Assembly: GCA_025084515.1 (NCBI GenBank)
Contig: JAJAGP010000754.1
Location: 62,001-126,000 of the forward strand
DNA from: Ancistrus triradiatus
Lineage: Eukaryota; Chordata; Actinopteri; Siluriformes; Loricariidae
DNA: 64,000 bases
Direction of reading: 5' to 3'
Shown: one piece after another, positions 44,632 to 56,684 of the stretch
How the letters are laid out: every line of letters begins with the position of its first letter
Position numbering within the stretch: position 1 is the first letter of the stretch
Position numbers and translations under genes: made by a program
The notes under the pieces: generated by a model
What the model saw: the letters and a program-made list of their open reading frames with translations, nothing else
Told to the model about the DNA's origin: nothing
Databases searched by the model: none

Positions 44632-45010
44632 AAGATTTAGCCAAGAGAACATGGACACCCAAACATCTTATACAATAATATTAGTGTTGATATATCAGCC
44701 TTCACTCTTCTGAGAAGGGTTTCCACTAGATCTATAACATAGTTTGGTTCTGATGTTGGACCCTAAGCTCTGGTTCTTGGTTGGCAAACCATTTCTTGGT
44801 TTCTAAGGACTTGGTGTTTGCAGGTCACAGCAGAAAGTTGATGAACTGGATGTGGAAACCTATGAAAGTGTCATATTGAAAGCAACTGAGGTGTTCAGTT
44901 GTCTGCTAAATGACTAAATGTTCAGTACAACTTATCCTACTGCTATTGTTTTTCTATGGAAATTTCATGACTGCATGCTTTTTATTAGGACCGTGTCAAG
45001 ATTGAGTGTG
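44632..45010 (-). mobile_element. Internally deleted Tc1 derivative, minus strand
   Basis: 'cttcactcttctgagaaggg' and 'cagaaagttgatgaactgg' correspond, reversed, to parts of the element at 61832-62362. Ends are decayed. Confidence 0.6.
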
Positions 45011-45315
45011 GCTGACTTTTAAACATACTGTATAGTGTAAATGTATAATGTGGTATACAACAATCAAAACATTTTTAATCTAGGTAGTAAGTTGGGTTCA
45101 GACATGTTACAGCAACCCTGGAACAGCTGAGGATTAAGAGTTTTACAGTGGCTGGTTGGTGGATCTGGGATTTGAGCTTGAAACATTCAGATCAGCAAGC
45201 TAGAGCTCAAAGCTCTGAGGGGCTAGACTAGGTTTTTAGATCAGGATTATACCATTATCGAACTTGATGAGATTACCAGAGGCTAATAATAAAAAAACAT
45301 ATTTTTTTTTGTTAA

Positions 45316-45508
45316 AGCAGCACTGCTGAGTCTGACCGAGTCATATCAGCACAACACACACTAACACACCACCACCACATCAGTCTCATTGCAGTGATGA
45401 AAATGATCCACCACCCAATTAGTACCCGATCTGTGGTGGTCCTGTTGGACTCCTGACCATTAGAGAACAGAGTAAACTGGACGAACAAAGTATGTAGAGA
45501 AACAGATG
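45316..45508 (-). mobile_element. Foldback MITE arm, cut by a Tc1
   Basis: 'cagcacaacacacactaaca', 'gtggtggtcctgttggactc' and 'gtagagaaacagatgg' match the reverse of 1-426. The MITE stops exactly where the Tc1 at 45509 begins. Confidence 0.75.
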
Positions 45509-46792
45509 GCACCCAGATAGAAAGCCCCCACATAGAAATGTCAGATGGCTTCAAAACGGCATGCAGTTATATCGCAAGCAGATATGTAAATGATTACAGG
45601 TGTGGTCTGATTAGACACTGGGTTTTACCACAAGAAGGTGTAAAAGTGCTTCCCCTGCTGCCCTATAAGAATGCTCTCAGAGGCTACTTTTGGGTCGTCT
45701 ACATCTTGGTGAGAGATCATTGACTGCTACACATGTCTCTATGACACATTTACCCATAGCTGGTCCTGTAGATCCTGCACATTTTTAGTTTGCTGAAGTT
45801 CCATCCCAGCTGGTCCCATAAATGCTCAATTGGCGATTAATCTGTCGACCGGGCATGGCAAGGAAGTGTTGCAATCTGGCAGGAAACCCATTAACCTGCT
45901 GATGTCCTTCACATATGCCGCAGGATGTCCTTCACATATCGCTAATCTGTTAGTGCCCCTCGTATCACTACTATGGGTGACCGATTGTCTCCCTAGATCA
46001 TCACACCAGCAGTTGGGGCAGTGTGTTGCTCCACACCAAAGGCAGGATTGAAGCGCTTGCCATGAGGCCTCCATACCTGACCATCTTCTGATCCCAAACA
46101 GAACCTGGATTTGCCACTGAAAACAATACAGTCCCAGTTCATAGCAGTCCAGGTTTCTCATTCACAACACAACTGCAAACAAAGGCGAAGATGGCTGGCC
46201 CTATATGGCAGGACACGTATTGGGCACTCTGACAACAGATTTCCTTCTGCTAAGCACCTTTAAATGGTCTGGGGAGAGACAGGGTGTGTAGTGAAGGTGC
46301 CACCTGTTTTTGGATGGTGGAAACAAAATTGTGGGAGCTGCTCGTGCTTGTCGGCGGATCAAACAATCCTCTCTACTGTTGATCTTTCTGGGCCATCTGG
46401 AGCCGGTTCGCGATGTGTGTGAGTGTCCTCATGGAACCACTGCTCCCAACACCTCCTAACAGCTAGGTCAGAATGGCCTAGATGACAGGCAGTTCGTCAA
46501 AACAACCATCCTGCATCTCTGTCCAAGGATGCGTCCCCTCTCAAAGTATATCAACTGGGCAAAATGTCTACGAGCGAATCATAGAGGCATTTCTAGCATT
46601 CAATGATCTCACACCAAGAGGTAAACTACTCAAAAGTAGCCTCTGAGAGTCTTTTTATAGGGCAGCAGCGGAATCACCTCTTGTGACAAGATCCAGTGTT
46701 TAATCAGACCACACCTGTAATCATTTACTTATCTGCCTGAGACAGAACTGCATGCAGAGTTTTGCAGTAATCCGATATTTCTATCTGGGTGC
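45509..46792 (-). mobile_element. Tc1-like transposon with long inverted repeats
   Basis: Ends 'gcacccagatagaaa' and 'tttctatctgggtgc' are perfect inverses, and the repeats extend imperfectly for about 180 bp ('aggtgtggtctgatta' and its reverse). The transposase is on the minus strand between about 45790 and 46560. Translated piecemeal it shows DCIVFSGKSRF (first Asp region damaged) and HTAPTAGVMI, with stops and frame changes. Length 1284 bp. Confidence 0.88.
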
Positions 46793-46827
46793 ATTATGTT
46801 TTGTCAATGAGTATATTAAATTATATA

Positions 46828-48125
46828 CAGCGGGTCAAAAAAGTATTTAGTCAGCCACTGATTGTGCAGGTTCTCCTACTTAGAAAAATGAGAGTGGTCT
46901 GCGGCTCTTTACACTTCAACTATGAGAGACAAAATGAGAAAAAAAAATCCAGGAAATCACATTGTAGGATTTTTTAAAGAAATTTTACTTGTAAATCATG
47001 GTTGGAAAATAAGTAAGTATTGGGTCAAATAAATTTGGTTCAAACTCAATACTTTGTAACGTAACCTTTGTTGGCAATGACAGAGGTCAAATGTTTCCTG
47101 TAAGTCTTCACCAGGTTTGCACAAACTGTAGCTGGTATTTTGGAACATTCCTCCATGCAGATCTTCTCTACAGCAGTGATGTTTTGGGGCAACACGGACT
47201 TTCATCTCCCCCCAGAAATTTTCTATGGGGTTGAGGTCTGGAGACTGGCTAGGCCACTCCAGGAGCTTGAATTGCTTTTTACGGAGCCACTTCTTTGTTG
47301 CCCGAGTGATGTGTTTGGGATCATTGTCATGCTGGAAGACCCAGCCACGTTCCATTTGCAATGCTCTCAGTGATGGAAGGAGGTTTTGGCTTACAATCTC
47401 ACAATACATGGCCCTGTTCATTCTTGCCTTAACACGGTTCAGTCGCCAAACACGACGAGTTGAGCTTTTACTAAAACGTTTTATTTTGGTTTCATCTGAC
47501 CACATGATATTCTCCCAATCCCCTTCTGGATCATCCATATGCTGTTTGGCAAACTTCAGACGGGCCTGGACATGTACTGGCTTAAGCAGGGGGACACGCC
47601 TGGCACTGCAGGATCTTAGTCCCTCTGTGTAGTGTGTTACTGATAGTAGCCTTTGTTACTTTGGTCCCAGCTCTCTGTAGGTCATTCATCAGGTCCCTCC
47701 GTGTAGTTCTGGGATTTTGCTCACTGTTCTCATGATCATTTTGACCCCATGGGATGAGATCTTGCGTGGGGCCCCAAATCGAGGGAGATTATCAATGGTC
47801 TTGTATGTCTTCCATTTTTTACAATTGCTCCCACAGTTGATTTATTCACAACAACCTGTTTGCCTATTGTAGATTCACTCTTCCTAGCCTGATGCACGTC
47901 TCCAATTTTTGTCCTGGTATCCTTTGACAGCTTTTTGGTCTTGACTTTGGAGTCTGACTGTTTGAGGCTGTGGACAGGTGTCCTTTTTGACCAGATAATG
48001 AGGTCAAACAGGTGCCATTAATACAGGTAACAAGTGGAGGACAGGCGAGCTTCCTAAATAAGAAGTTACAGGTCTGTGAGAGCCAAAAATCTTGCTTGTT
48101 TGTGGGTGACCAAATACTTATTTTT
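46828..48125 (-). mobile_element. Tc1-like transposon, minus strand
   Basis: Left end 'cagcgggtcaaaaaagtatt', preceded by TA. The right end is decayed near 'gaccaaatacttatttttgt' (48100-48125). Same family as 5257-6415. The transposase lies on the minus strand. Confidence 0.88.
46996..47970 (-). pseudogene. Broken Tc1 transposase with readable DDE motifs
   Basis: The best frame (46996-47538, 180 codons) has MWSDETK, QHDNDPKH and LNPIENFW, the three catalytic motifs in order with DD34E spacing. About 35 residues after STRRVW, including the glycine-rich block, are deleted, so the fold would be broken. The DNA-binding part lies upstream on the minus strand (about 47540-47970) in other frames. 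The frame overruns the true stop and reads into 3' sequence. Confidence 0.88.
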
Positions 48126-49961
48126 GTTTTGTGTTTGGTTTGTGTATCACGATCAGGTCTCATCAGGTTTGCTGCAATTAAACTCTGCTTGGGTTTACCT
48201 GGAAGTGGGTCCACCATGTGATATTGATCTGGTTGTTTTCAAACCATTGCAGGTGCAAGTTCTGCTTTCTCATCTGCCTAAATGAAGTAAATCTAGCTAA
48301 ATGATCGAAACGGTACTGGTTGTACTAATAAAGCCCTCCCGTTCACTGCATGACTAAGTCTGTCTCCAAGTCTGTCTGAGCAGGTTTGTCATTTTCAACC
48401 CTTTGTCAATTTCATACACTCATGGTTCTCCCAAGGGTCTTAACGGATGTCTGAACTTCCTCAAGTCTCTGATGTCGCATCGGTGTTACCTGGCAACCAA
48501 AGCCAACGCATCACTCTGCAGTTTTTTCTTTACACCAGCCTTCTACGGCGATGTTGTGCCACATATCAGTTTTCCCAATCCTACATCTTTAATAAAATGC
48601 TGAAACAATTGATACGAATTCTAATAATGAAAGTAAAAAAACATCCCTTCACAGCTGTACCACAGATCCACAGGGTGCATCACACAAGGTGTTACTTCAA
48701 CACTAATAAAGATGCCGTCTAAGGTTGTTTAAAATTGGGACGAGACTTAAACAGAGCAGACTTTCCTGTGTAAGACCACCACAAAATAAAGAGGAGAGAG
48801 AATAAAAATTTCCCACATGTAGTTTCCAGTCCGGTCTGCTGACTTTTTATTCTAGTGTTTTAAGAGGAGCAGGAGTGTGAAAAGGCCGTATTGGGAATTC
48901 ACAGTGAGATTTCCTGATCTGAGAACTGGCTGTGATCATGAGTGGTATTTCTAGTATTTATTAGCCCTTGCCTTAACTCCTCTCCACACAGCCTGTGTGT
49001 GTGTGTGTGAGGGTTAGATAGTGTGAGGAGCAATAAAAAAAAACAAAAAAACTTTATCTTGTTATCCTCTGCCCCAAATAGAAATCTGAGGAATCAATAA
49101 TAGGCTTCGTATTGCACATATTGGTGTTATTTTTCACAATCAGGATGAAATAGTGCATTAAACATTCTGAAGGTGCCGATGGTGATGTGTCGAAAAAAAA
49201 AAATCGTTTTTGATTGAAAATGATGGATGCCAGTGCCAGCTCACAGATCCCCACGTTCACTTTGTCTAGGTCTATTTACTGTTCTTATTAAGTGCAAAAT
49301 GTACAACTTTCAATACACATAGCACTATCAGGGAAAAAGGGGAAACCAAGGTCATTTTTCTCCATCAAGTATGCAATATTCATCCGGACGTGCCTTCAGA
49401 TCTCATGACTAACGACTTTACAAGGCTATTGAACTCACTTGATCTTAGGCAGGCAGCATGCATCCCCAGTCGTCGTCCAGTCATTGCTTAGAAACGAAGG
49501 TCCCACAGATACCAGATGTTGTGATAACTGACGATTATTGGCTCGTCTTTGAAACAGCAAGCTGTACCAAGACAAATAATGATAAGGATGATGCTACCAG
49601 GCACGGTGACCTTCAGGGATCTTACGCTACCTATTTTCCCCTGCTAAATTCCTCTTCTTGTGATACCTGCCATGCAGCCTCTAAAAAAACAAGAGAACAG
49701 ACAGCTGACAAGCAGGAACAAAACTACAAGTTCACAAGAAACCTGAAACCTTCACGATCCAAGATGGGCAACAGAGAATACAAACTGTTACAGCTCAACA
49801 AAACCTGATTTATTCTCTTAAGACCCTAAATCACAGCACAGCTTCTGTGGTGAAAACAGCAAATACCTGGGGACCTGAGTGTGAATTCTAGGCTGAGCTT
49901 GCAACAATTGTGATGGAATGGTAACAGGGCTCTGCAATTACTACCATCTCCATTAATTATA
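48126..49961. other. No recognised gene
   Basis: A 116-codon plus frame at 49458-49808 shows no domain, no signal peptide and no splice support. A short GT run is at 48993-49009. Nothing else can be named. Confidence 0.4.
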
Positions 49962-50673
49962 CAACCCCAAATCAGAAAAGTTGGGACAATATGGAAAATA
50001 CATATAAAAAACACACAGTGTTTCTTACATTGACTTATTTCATTGCAGACAGTATGAACCTGAGACATTTCATGTTTTGTCTGATCTATTTCATTTTATT
50101 TGTTAATAAACATCCATTCCTGCATGTCAGGAGTGCAACCCATTCCAAAAAAGTTGGGACAGGGGAAATTTAGAGTTAGTAATGAATTTTTTTAATAGGT
50201 GATGTCAACAGGTGATTGTAATCGTGATTTGATAGGAGAGGCTGAGTTTTTGAGGAGCAAAGATGAGCAGAGGATTTCCAGTTTGTCAACAAATGTGTGA
50301 AAAAAGTATTGAAATGTTTAAACAATGTTCCTCAAAGAAAGTTTGGAATGGCTTTTCAAATTTCTTCCTCTACAATGTATACTATCATTAAATGATTCAA
50401 GGAATCTGGAAGAATTTCAGTGGTAAGGATGCAAGCTTAAACTGAACACCGGTGATCTCTGATCCCGCAGACAGCACTGCATCAAGAACCGCTATTCAAC
50501 AATAGCTGATAGAATAACATGGGCAAGGGATTACTTCAGTAAACCTTTGTCTATCACTACAATGCAGAGTTACATTCACAAATGCCACTGCAAAAAAAGA
50601 AGCCTCATCATTTGAGGTGGAATGGTATGTCCAGAAGCGGCTTCCACTTCTTGGGGCTCGGAGACATTTATGA

Positions 50674-50876
50674 CGGACTGTGGTAGCCTAGCGGGTAAGG
50701 TACTGGACTATGGACCAGAAGGTCCAGGGTTCAAATCCCACCTCTGCCAAGCTGCCACTGTTGGGTTCTTGAGCAAGGCCCTTAACCCACAATTGCTTGG
50801 AATTATAAGACTGTATCAATTGTAAGTCGCTCCGGATAAGGGAATCTGCTAAATGCTGTAAATGTAAATGTAAATG
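50674..50876 (+). mobile_element. tRNA-derived SINE, full length
   Basis: Head 'ggactgtggtagcctagcgg', B-box 'agggttcaaatcccacct', tail 'gctgtaaatgtaaatgtaaa'. It splits the transposase of the host element. Confidence 0.93.
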
Positions 50877-50884
50877 ATGGACCA

Positions 50885-51310
50885 TCACACAGTAGAAGCA
50901 TGTATTGTGGTCAGATGAATCAGTATTCCAGATCTTTTTTTGTAAGAAATGGACGCCGTGTGCTCCATACCAAAGACAAAAAGGACCATCCAGACAGTTA
51001 TCAGCAACAAGTCCAAAAGCCAGGGTCTCTCATGGTATGGGGTTGGGTCAGTGCTCTGTGCCCAGTGATGGCAGCATTAATGCAGAAAAGGACATTGAGA
51101 TCTTAGAGCAACATATGCTGCCTTCAAGACGACATATTTTCCAAGGTCGTCGATGCATTTTTCAACAAGGTAGTGCAAAACCACATCCTGCACACATTAC
51201 AAAGGCATGGTGAGGAAGAAGAGGGTATGGGAACTGGACTAGCCTGCCTGCAGTCCTGACCTGTCCCCAGTAGAGAATGTGTGGAGAATTGTGAAACGAA
51301 AAATGTGACA
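50885..51310 (+). pseudogene. Catalytic part of a mariner-type transposase
   Basis: In the frame 50905-51213, MWSDESVFQ gives the first Asp. CIFQQGSAKPHPAH is the block of the second Asp, but Gly stands where Asp is expected. The next frame carries 'ctgtccccagtagagaatgt' (L-S-P-V-E-N-V-W) with the catalytic Glu near 51275. A frameshift lies near 51213. The DNA-binding half is upstream of the SINE and heavily decayed. Confidence 0.85.
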
Positions 51311-51820
51311 ATGAAGACCCTTTACTATTACACATCTTAAGACTCATTTGCAGGAAGAATGGGACAAATAACACCTGAAACACTAAATCACTTGGTATTT
51401 TCTATGCCAAAATGTCTTTTAAGTGTGGTGAAAAGGAATGGCAAGATTACAAAGTGGTACATGCTTTACCGTCCAAACATTCTATGTAAAGTGTTGAAGG
51501 CCTGAAATACAAGAACGGATGTTTAATAACAAATGCAAGCAAGTTGACAAGACAAAACATGAAATATCTCAAGTTCATACTGTCTGCAATGAAATAATAG
51601 TCAATGTAAATGCAAGGAACACTGTTTGTGTTTTTTTTTATATGCAATTTCCATACTGTCCCAACTATTTCTGATTTGGGGTTGTACTGCTACTGCACTA
51701 CTCTTACCACTAGTAATACTAATATGCTTGCTCATCACCATAGGGACTCGGGTTTGTGTACCGGTAGTGCCTTCCAAGCAGACACGACTTTCTGTGCCAG
51801 ATAGAGGAGAGACCAGATGG

Positions 51821-52120
51821 GGGATCATCACCTGGGGTTGCAACAGTGACCCCTACCCAGCTCTTTGATAGACTGGCATCTTATCCAGGTCACGCTTACA
51901 ACTGCACATTGTATTGTCGAACAATAGGCACCTTGACTGGAGAAAAGGGATTTCAAGAAACAATGTACTTCGGAGCACAGCAGCAATTTGTTATCCCATC
52001 ACCACAGAGACCAGGGTCAGGCGGCAGAAGGCGCTTTCTAACCAGACGAACTTTTTCATAGTTCTGTTGGAGAAAGTAGCCCCTTTTTCCTGTGTTCACA
52101 TCCAGGAATTGGGAATGACT
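51821..52120 (+). repeat. Unclassified dispersed repeat, copy 1
   Basis: 'gcaacagtgacccctaccca', 'tagactggcatcttatcc' and 'ggagcacagcagcaattt' recur in order at 55527-55786. Part of it resembles the V-SINE 3' body ('gactggcatc...tccagg'). Confidence 0.75.
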
Positions 52121-52214
52121 GTAGTTATTAGAAGTATAAGTATGCGATGATTGGTCAAGGCAAATGTATAGCAGTGACATGCAGTGAGGTCGAGGGGGGG
52201 TGAGGCACTGGACA

Positions 52215-53216
52215 ATAAAAAGCATAACTTAGTTATGGTTTATCACACCTGAGTTCACTGACTCTAAACACAGCCAGTCCTGATTATTGCCACACCTGTT
52301 CTCAATCAGCACATCACTTAAATAGGACCTGCCTGACAAAGTGAAGTACACCGAAAGATCCTTAAAAGTTACACATCATGCCAAAATCCAAAGAAATTCA
52401 GGAACAATTGAGAAAGAAAGTAACTGAGATCTATCAGTCTGGAAAGGGTTATAAAGCCATTTCTAAAACTTTGGGACTCCAACGAACCACAGTGAGAGCC
52501 ATTATCCACAAATGGCGAAGACATGGAGCAGTGGTGAACCTTCCCAGGAGTGACCAGCTGACCAAAATGACCCCAAGAGCGCCTCGACAACTCATCCAAA
52601 AGGTCACAAAAGACCCCACAACAACATCCAAAGAACTGCAGGCCTCACTTGCCTCAGTTAAGGTCAGTGTTCATGCCCCCACCATAAGAAAGAGACTGGG
52701 CAAAAATGGCCTGCATGGCAGAGTTCCAAGACGAAAACCACTGCTGAGCAAAAAGAACATTAAAGCTCGCAATTTTTCCCAGAACACATCTTGATGATCC
52801 CCAAGACTTTTGGGAAAACATTCTGTGGACTGATGAGACAAAAGTTGGACTCTTTGGAAGGTGTGTGTCCCATTACATCTGGCGTAAAAGTAACACAGCA
52901 TTTCAGAGAAAGAACATTATAGCAACAGTAAAATATGGTGGTGGTAGTGTGATGGTCTGGGGCTGTTGTTGCTGCTAAGGGTGGCCCAACCAGTTATTAG
53001 GTTTAGGGGGCAATTACTTTTTCACACAGGGCCATGTAGATTTGGATTTTTTCTCCCTTAATAATAAACACCTTCATTTAAAAACTGCTTTTTGTGTTTA
53101 CTTGTGTTGTCTTTGACTAATATTTAAATTGGTTGGATGTTCCGAAACACTTAAGTGTGACAAACATGCAAAAAAATAGAAAATCAGGAAGGGGCAAACA
53201 CTTTTTCACACCACTG
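52215..53216 (+). mobile_element. Internally deleted Tc1-like transposon
   Basis: The right end 'ggcaaacactttttcacacc' plus 'actg' and TA is intact, and the inner repeat 'caattactttttcacacagg' is present. The left inverted repeat is not recognisable. The second half of transposase is deleted near 52985-53005 ('gcccaaccagttattaggtt'). Confidence 0.88.
52378..52794 (+). pseudogene. Tc1 transposase, intact N-terminal DNA-binding domain only
   Basis: An uninterrupted 138-codon frame from a good start (MPKSKEIQEQLRKKV). It covers the first helix-turn-helix (about 15-50, GKGYKAISKTLGLQRTTVRA), the linker with PRSDQLTKMTPRAPR, and the second (about 70-120, TIRKRLGKNGLHGR). Then a frameshift near 52775. 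The catalytic start LWTDETKVGLFG is still readable out of frame at about 52825-52860, but the rest is deleted. If expressed, it could bind the element's inverted repeats without cutting; that is inference. Confidence 0.88.
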
Positions 53217-53476
53217 TATGACTCTCTAAAAGATTAAAAGAAAAAATTCTCAGTAACTGGGTTTGATTAGGCAGTGCTTTTCCTATTTAATATCGTGTGT
53301 TTTTGGTGTGTTCTCTGTATAGGATCTAAGCCTGATTTTCATTATCACTTGGTGGAAAAATGTGGGTTGGAACAAGGAAGAACCCATTAAATTTTCAAAC
53401 GACTTGCATCTGTGTCCATGACGGACCTTATTGTCAATAAAGTTCAGGGGCCATAAGTGCCCATCACTTACTCTTT

Positions 53477-53479
<3 letters not shown>
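53217..53479. other. No recognised gene or repeat
   Basis: Nothing identifiable between the Tc1 end and the CA tract. Confidence 0.4.

Positions 53480-53533
<54 letters not shown>
53480..53533. repeat. (CA)n microsatellite
   Basis: About 27 CA units, at the same interior position as the GT/GA tract in the copy at 13057-14150. Confidence 0.97.
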
Positions 53534-53535
<2 letters not shown>

Positions 53536-54055
53536 AATTAGGGAAATACTGTATAGTCTAAAAGCCTTTGAAATACCAGGCATAGGTTATTGCATATTTT
53601 ACTCAAATCACACAAACGCCTTTATTTGCTTTATTTTATGGACAGTTTATTTACCATGCTGTTGATTTTTGTAGCCTGCTTGACCTATTGGATAGCCTAT
53701 GAACTGGAGAAAATGCGGCTCCGCCCTTTTCAGGTGTGATTGCTGCCATGTCTAATCTATTTAATTGGTGGAGTTGGTTTGTATGTAACATTCATTTGAA
53801 GCATTACACCATTGTTACACTGGGTAGGACATGTGAGCTCTATTTTCCCCTCTACTTAAGAGAACTCCTAAGACTCCTAAGAGTCCTCCTCCTTACTCCT
53901 AACATTTTTTCACTTTATATATATAATTAACTTTTATCTTTAATAGAATCTACTCCTAACTTTGACAGGGAAATGCCCACAATTCTAAGACTTTTCTTAG
54001 AATTTTGTCACTAGAAGCTACTCTTAGCACTAAAAATATTTATGAATACAGCCCC
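53480..54055 (-). mobile_element. Harbinger-like element, second copy, truncated
   Basis: The right margin 'tatttatgaatacagcccc' is the reverse of the left end at 13057. Interior words ('tagggaaatactgtatag', 'accatgctg...atttttgtag', 'gaactggagaaaatg') match 13700-13895 in reverse. It stops at the CA microsatellite. Confidence 0.75.
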
Positions 54056-55526
54056 AGATATCCACTCACTCAACAATAGGAGCATCATGGAAGCGTCTCC
54101 CACGCCCTCATCTTGTGGTACTTTCTTCATTGCAGGTTTATCAATAGCAGCACGCCTAAATTTCTTTCACACATATGTGAAATACATTACCTAGACTATG
54201 GAAGGTGATGGCATGCAAATAAGAGGTCTACAAACAACATATTGGTGATATTCACACAAATAGACACATGCATATGTTTATTCCTGCGCTCAGTTGAGTT
54301 TTAATGGGATTGAGTAATCCAATGTGAGGCAGACCTCTCAGCTTCTGCACTTATAGCCGATTTTGCCGATGAAAACTATCATAATCTTAGAGAAATGGCA
54401 TCTCTAAAACAGATCAGAGAGATGTAGCTTTGTTTTAAAATATAACTTTACATGTATTTTTTATTGGAATATAACAGGTGAGGCACTGTTTCTTCTGACT
54501 ACACAGCTCTAGTGTATAGTGATCAATCCAGACACAAGTGGCTGTGAGTGCTGTAGGGGGCAGTTCCTCCCAAATTAATCCCTAGAACTATTTAGTGCGA
54601 AAGCAGCCATAGAGGTGCAACAGCAACTTCTGCCATTCCCTGCATTGGACTGGTGCCCTTTCCAGGGTGTTCTTCTGCCTGCACCCAGAATCCCACCAAC
54701 TGGTAATGTAAAGCAGGGATAAAACTGGGATAATGATTCTGATGATGTTAATGAGAGTTATTGCTGTTGTTGTTGTTGGTGGTCAAGTATGTAGTCTTTT
54801 TTGTATTGTATGTAGTCTTTTTTTATTGTTATTACATTCATATGAATTTGAGGAGAGCTCTTGTCTAGTTAGCTTGCACACCTTTTGAATACTTATTAGC
54901 CTGAAAGTGATTGCATCTCTGAAACTGACAGATTCACAAAGCTGGTGTACACTCCTTTTTGTAAAAAAGAAGAAAGCATATGTATTTGAAATATGCATTA
55001 GATTTTACCTTATCACACAACTACGTTATGTTACGTTCCATGAATTGAAAGCAGGCTCATCAATGAAAATTATTGTTTTCTGTCAGACACCGAGATCAGC
55101 AGGATCCTGTTTATCCATCGTATCTGTCCATCAATGATAGTGTTAACCTTATCATAAAGGAAACAAAGATAACGCTGTGAAACGTGTCTTAATGATGTTC
55201 CACCAGGAATCTGTCTTTCTTCCTGCAGAAGGTTGCTGAAATAAATTTCATATAGGCACGAAATGAGCGAAATCACCAGTGTGCTCTTCAGGCTCACGTA
55301 TTATTCTTTATGTGCCTTGTCATCCCTGGGGAAATTGGGTTGTGTGCACATGTGTCATGACTGGCAGAAACGGGAGGCAAGCGCAGAAAGTTGATTCAGG
55401 GAGCTTTAATGGAGATATTGAGCAGGGGCACAGAAGAGCAGAGCAAAACCAGAATCCAAACATACAGTTCAACACCAGAAATAACAGTCCCACCATGCAG
55501 AGAGTCCAAAATGCAGGTAAAATACA
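54056..55526. other. No recognised gene; repeat scraps
   Basis: 'ggactggtgccctttccagg' at 54649 is a V-SINE body scrap. 54787-54828 is a short tandem duplication of 'gtatgtagtctttttt'. 55380-55450 ('gggagctttaatggagat') may be a dispersed repeat. No domain in any frame. Confidence 0.4.
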
Positions 55527-55786
55527 GGGATCATCTCCTGTGGTTGCAACAGTGACCCCTACCCAGCCCTTTGATAGACTGGCATCTTATCCGGGACACG
55601 TTTACACCTACACTTGTGTGCTCCAGTGATAGGTGCCTTGACTATGGGAAAGTGGGGTTTTGTGCTTCGGAGCATAGCAGCAATTTTTTAGCCCACCACC
55701 ACAGGGAAAAGGGTCGGCCGACATAGAGGTGGAGCAATCACAATTCACAGATTGGGTTCAAACACAGGAGTCAGGAATGACGCTCC
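55527..55786 (+). repeat. Unclassified dispersed repeat, copy 2
   Basis: Same blocks as 51821-52120: 'gcaacagtgacccctaccca', 'tagactggcatcttatcc', 'ggagcatagcagcaattt'. A plus frame at 55279-55629 runs partly through it and is not a gene. Confidence 0.75.
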
Positions 55787-55917
55787 GTAAGGTGTTTAGA
55801 AATGGCGAAACTTTGCAAAGAATGTTTGGTGAATGCGATCAGAAGGTGGGTGAATCAAAACAAACCATTGTTTGACACTGTGGGAGTGAAGTGTGTTGGG
55901 AAGTGTGCCAGGAACAA

Positions 55918-55950
55918 GATCATGACATTAATGACATTAATGTCATGATC
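55918..55950. repeat. Perfect 33 bp palindrome
   Basis: 'gatcatgacattaat' (55918-55932) and 'attaatgtcatgatc' (55936-55950) are exact inverses around GAC. Also readable as tandem 'gacattaat' units. Confidence 0.9.
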
Positions 55951-56210
55951 CACAGGAGCCGATGTGGGAAGAGGCCTCCCATGTGAACGGGACAAGCTCC
56001 TCTGGGAACAACCACATGACAGAAGAGTCAGACATTCTGGGTGCTTTGAATGGAAGGCCTGAACCAATCCTGGGTCCAACATTGTTCCTTGGGGCCGTAG
56101 TTTGGTTCTCATCATTTGCTTGGGACTTGGAGCCCTTGCTTAAACTTGTACGAGTCGAGCCACACGACTCGTTTTAGCCGAAACTTGATTCACGATTCAT
56201 GATTTACTGT

Positions 56211-56411
56211 GGACTGTGGTAGCCTAGCAGTTAAGGTTCTGGACTATGGACCAAAAGGTCCAGGGTTCAAATCCCACTTCTGCCAAGCTGCCACTGTTGG
56301 GTTCTTGAGCAAGGCCCTTAACCCACAATTGCTTGGATTGTGACATTGTGTCACTTGTAAGTCGCTCTGGATAAGAGCGTCTGTTAAATGCTGTAAATGT
56401 AAATGTAAATT
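56211..56411 (+). mobile_element. tRNA-derived SINE, full length
   Basis: Head 'ggactgtggtagcctagcag', B-box 'agggttcaaatcccactt', tail 'gctgtaaatgtaaatgtaaa'. Short shared 'atttac' at both margins may be the target duplication. Confidence 0.93.
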
Positions 56412-56684
56412 TACGAGTCACAATTCAGTAAACAGTGATTCAGGTTCATAATAGATCTCAAAGAAGTTCTCCACCATTTTTATCATGTTTTTCTTAATTT
56501 TTACATCTGCAATACTATATTTTTAGTGCAAATAAGTCTCCATGGGTCCTTAAAAAGTTGGATTATAAGAGTCAACTGAAAGCAAAACAGGTATTGAATG
56601 CTTCAGAACACAGGCTGTAGTTAGAGTTCATCAACAGAGTAAGTGATTCATTCTTTTGTTTCACTGTCAATCCATTACTCATTT

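Larger units (their letters stand above)
49962..51684 (+). mobile_element. Tc1/mariner superfamily element with CAACCCCAAATCAG ends
   Basis: Ends 'caaccccaaatcagaaaagt' and 'ctatttctgatttggggttg' are inverted, each flanked by TA (49960-49961 and 51685-51686). Inner repeats ('cattgcagacagtatgaac' and its reverse near 51590) mark long terminal repeats. This end type belongs, from memory, to the group called ISRm11-like in fish repeat libraries. A tRNA SINE interrupts it at 50674-50876. Confidence 0.92.

Noticed and set aside
45826..46161. 111-codon minus-strand frame
   Set aside because: It lies in the Tc1 at 45509-46792, but most of it is out of the transposase frame and only a shadow of the true frame.
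49458..49808. 116-codon plus-strand frame with no repeat overlap
   Set aside because: Low-information composition, no domain, no splice sites in consistent phase. I could not support a gene.
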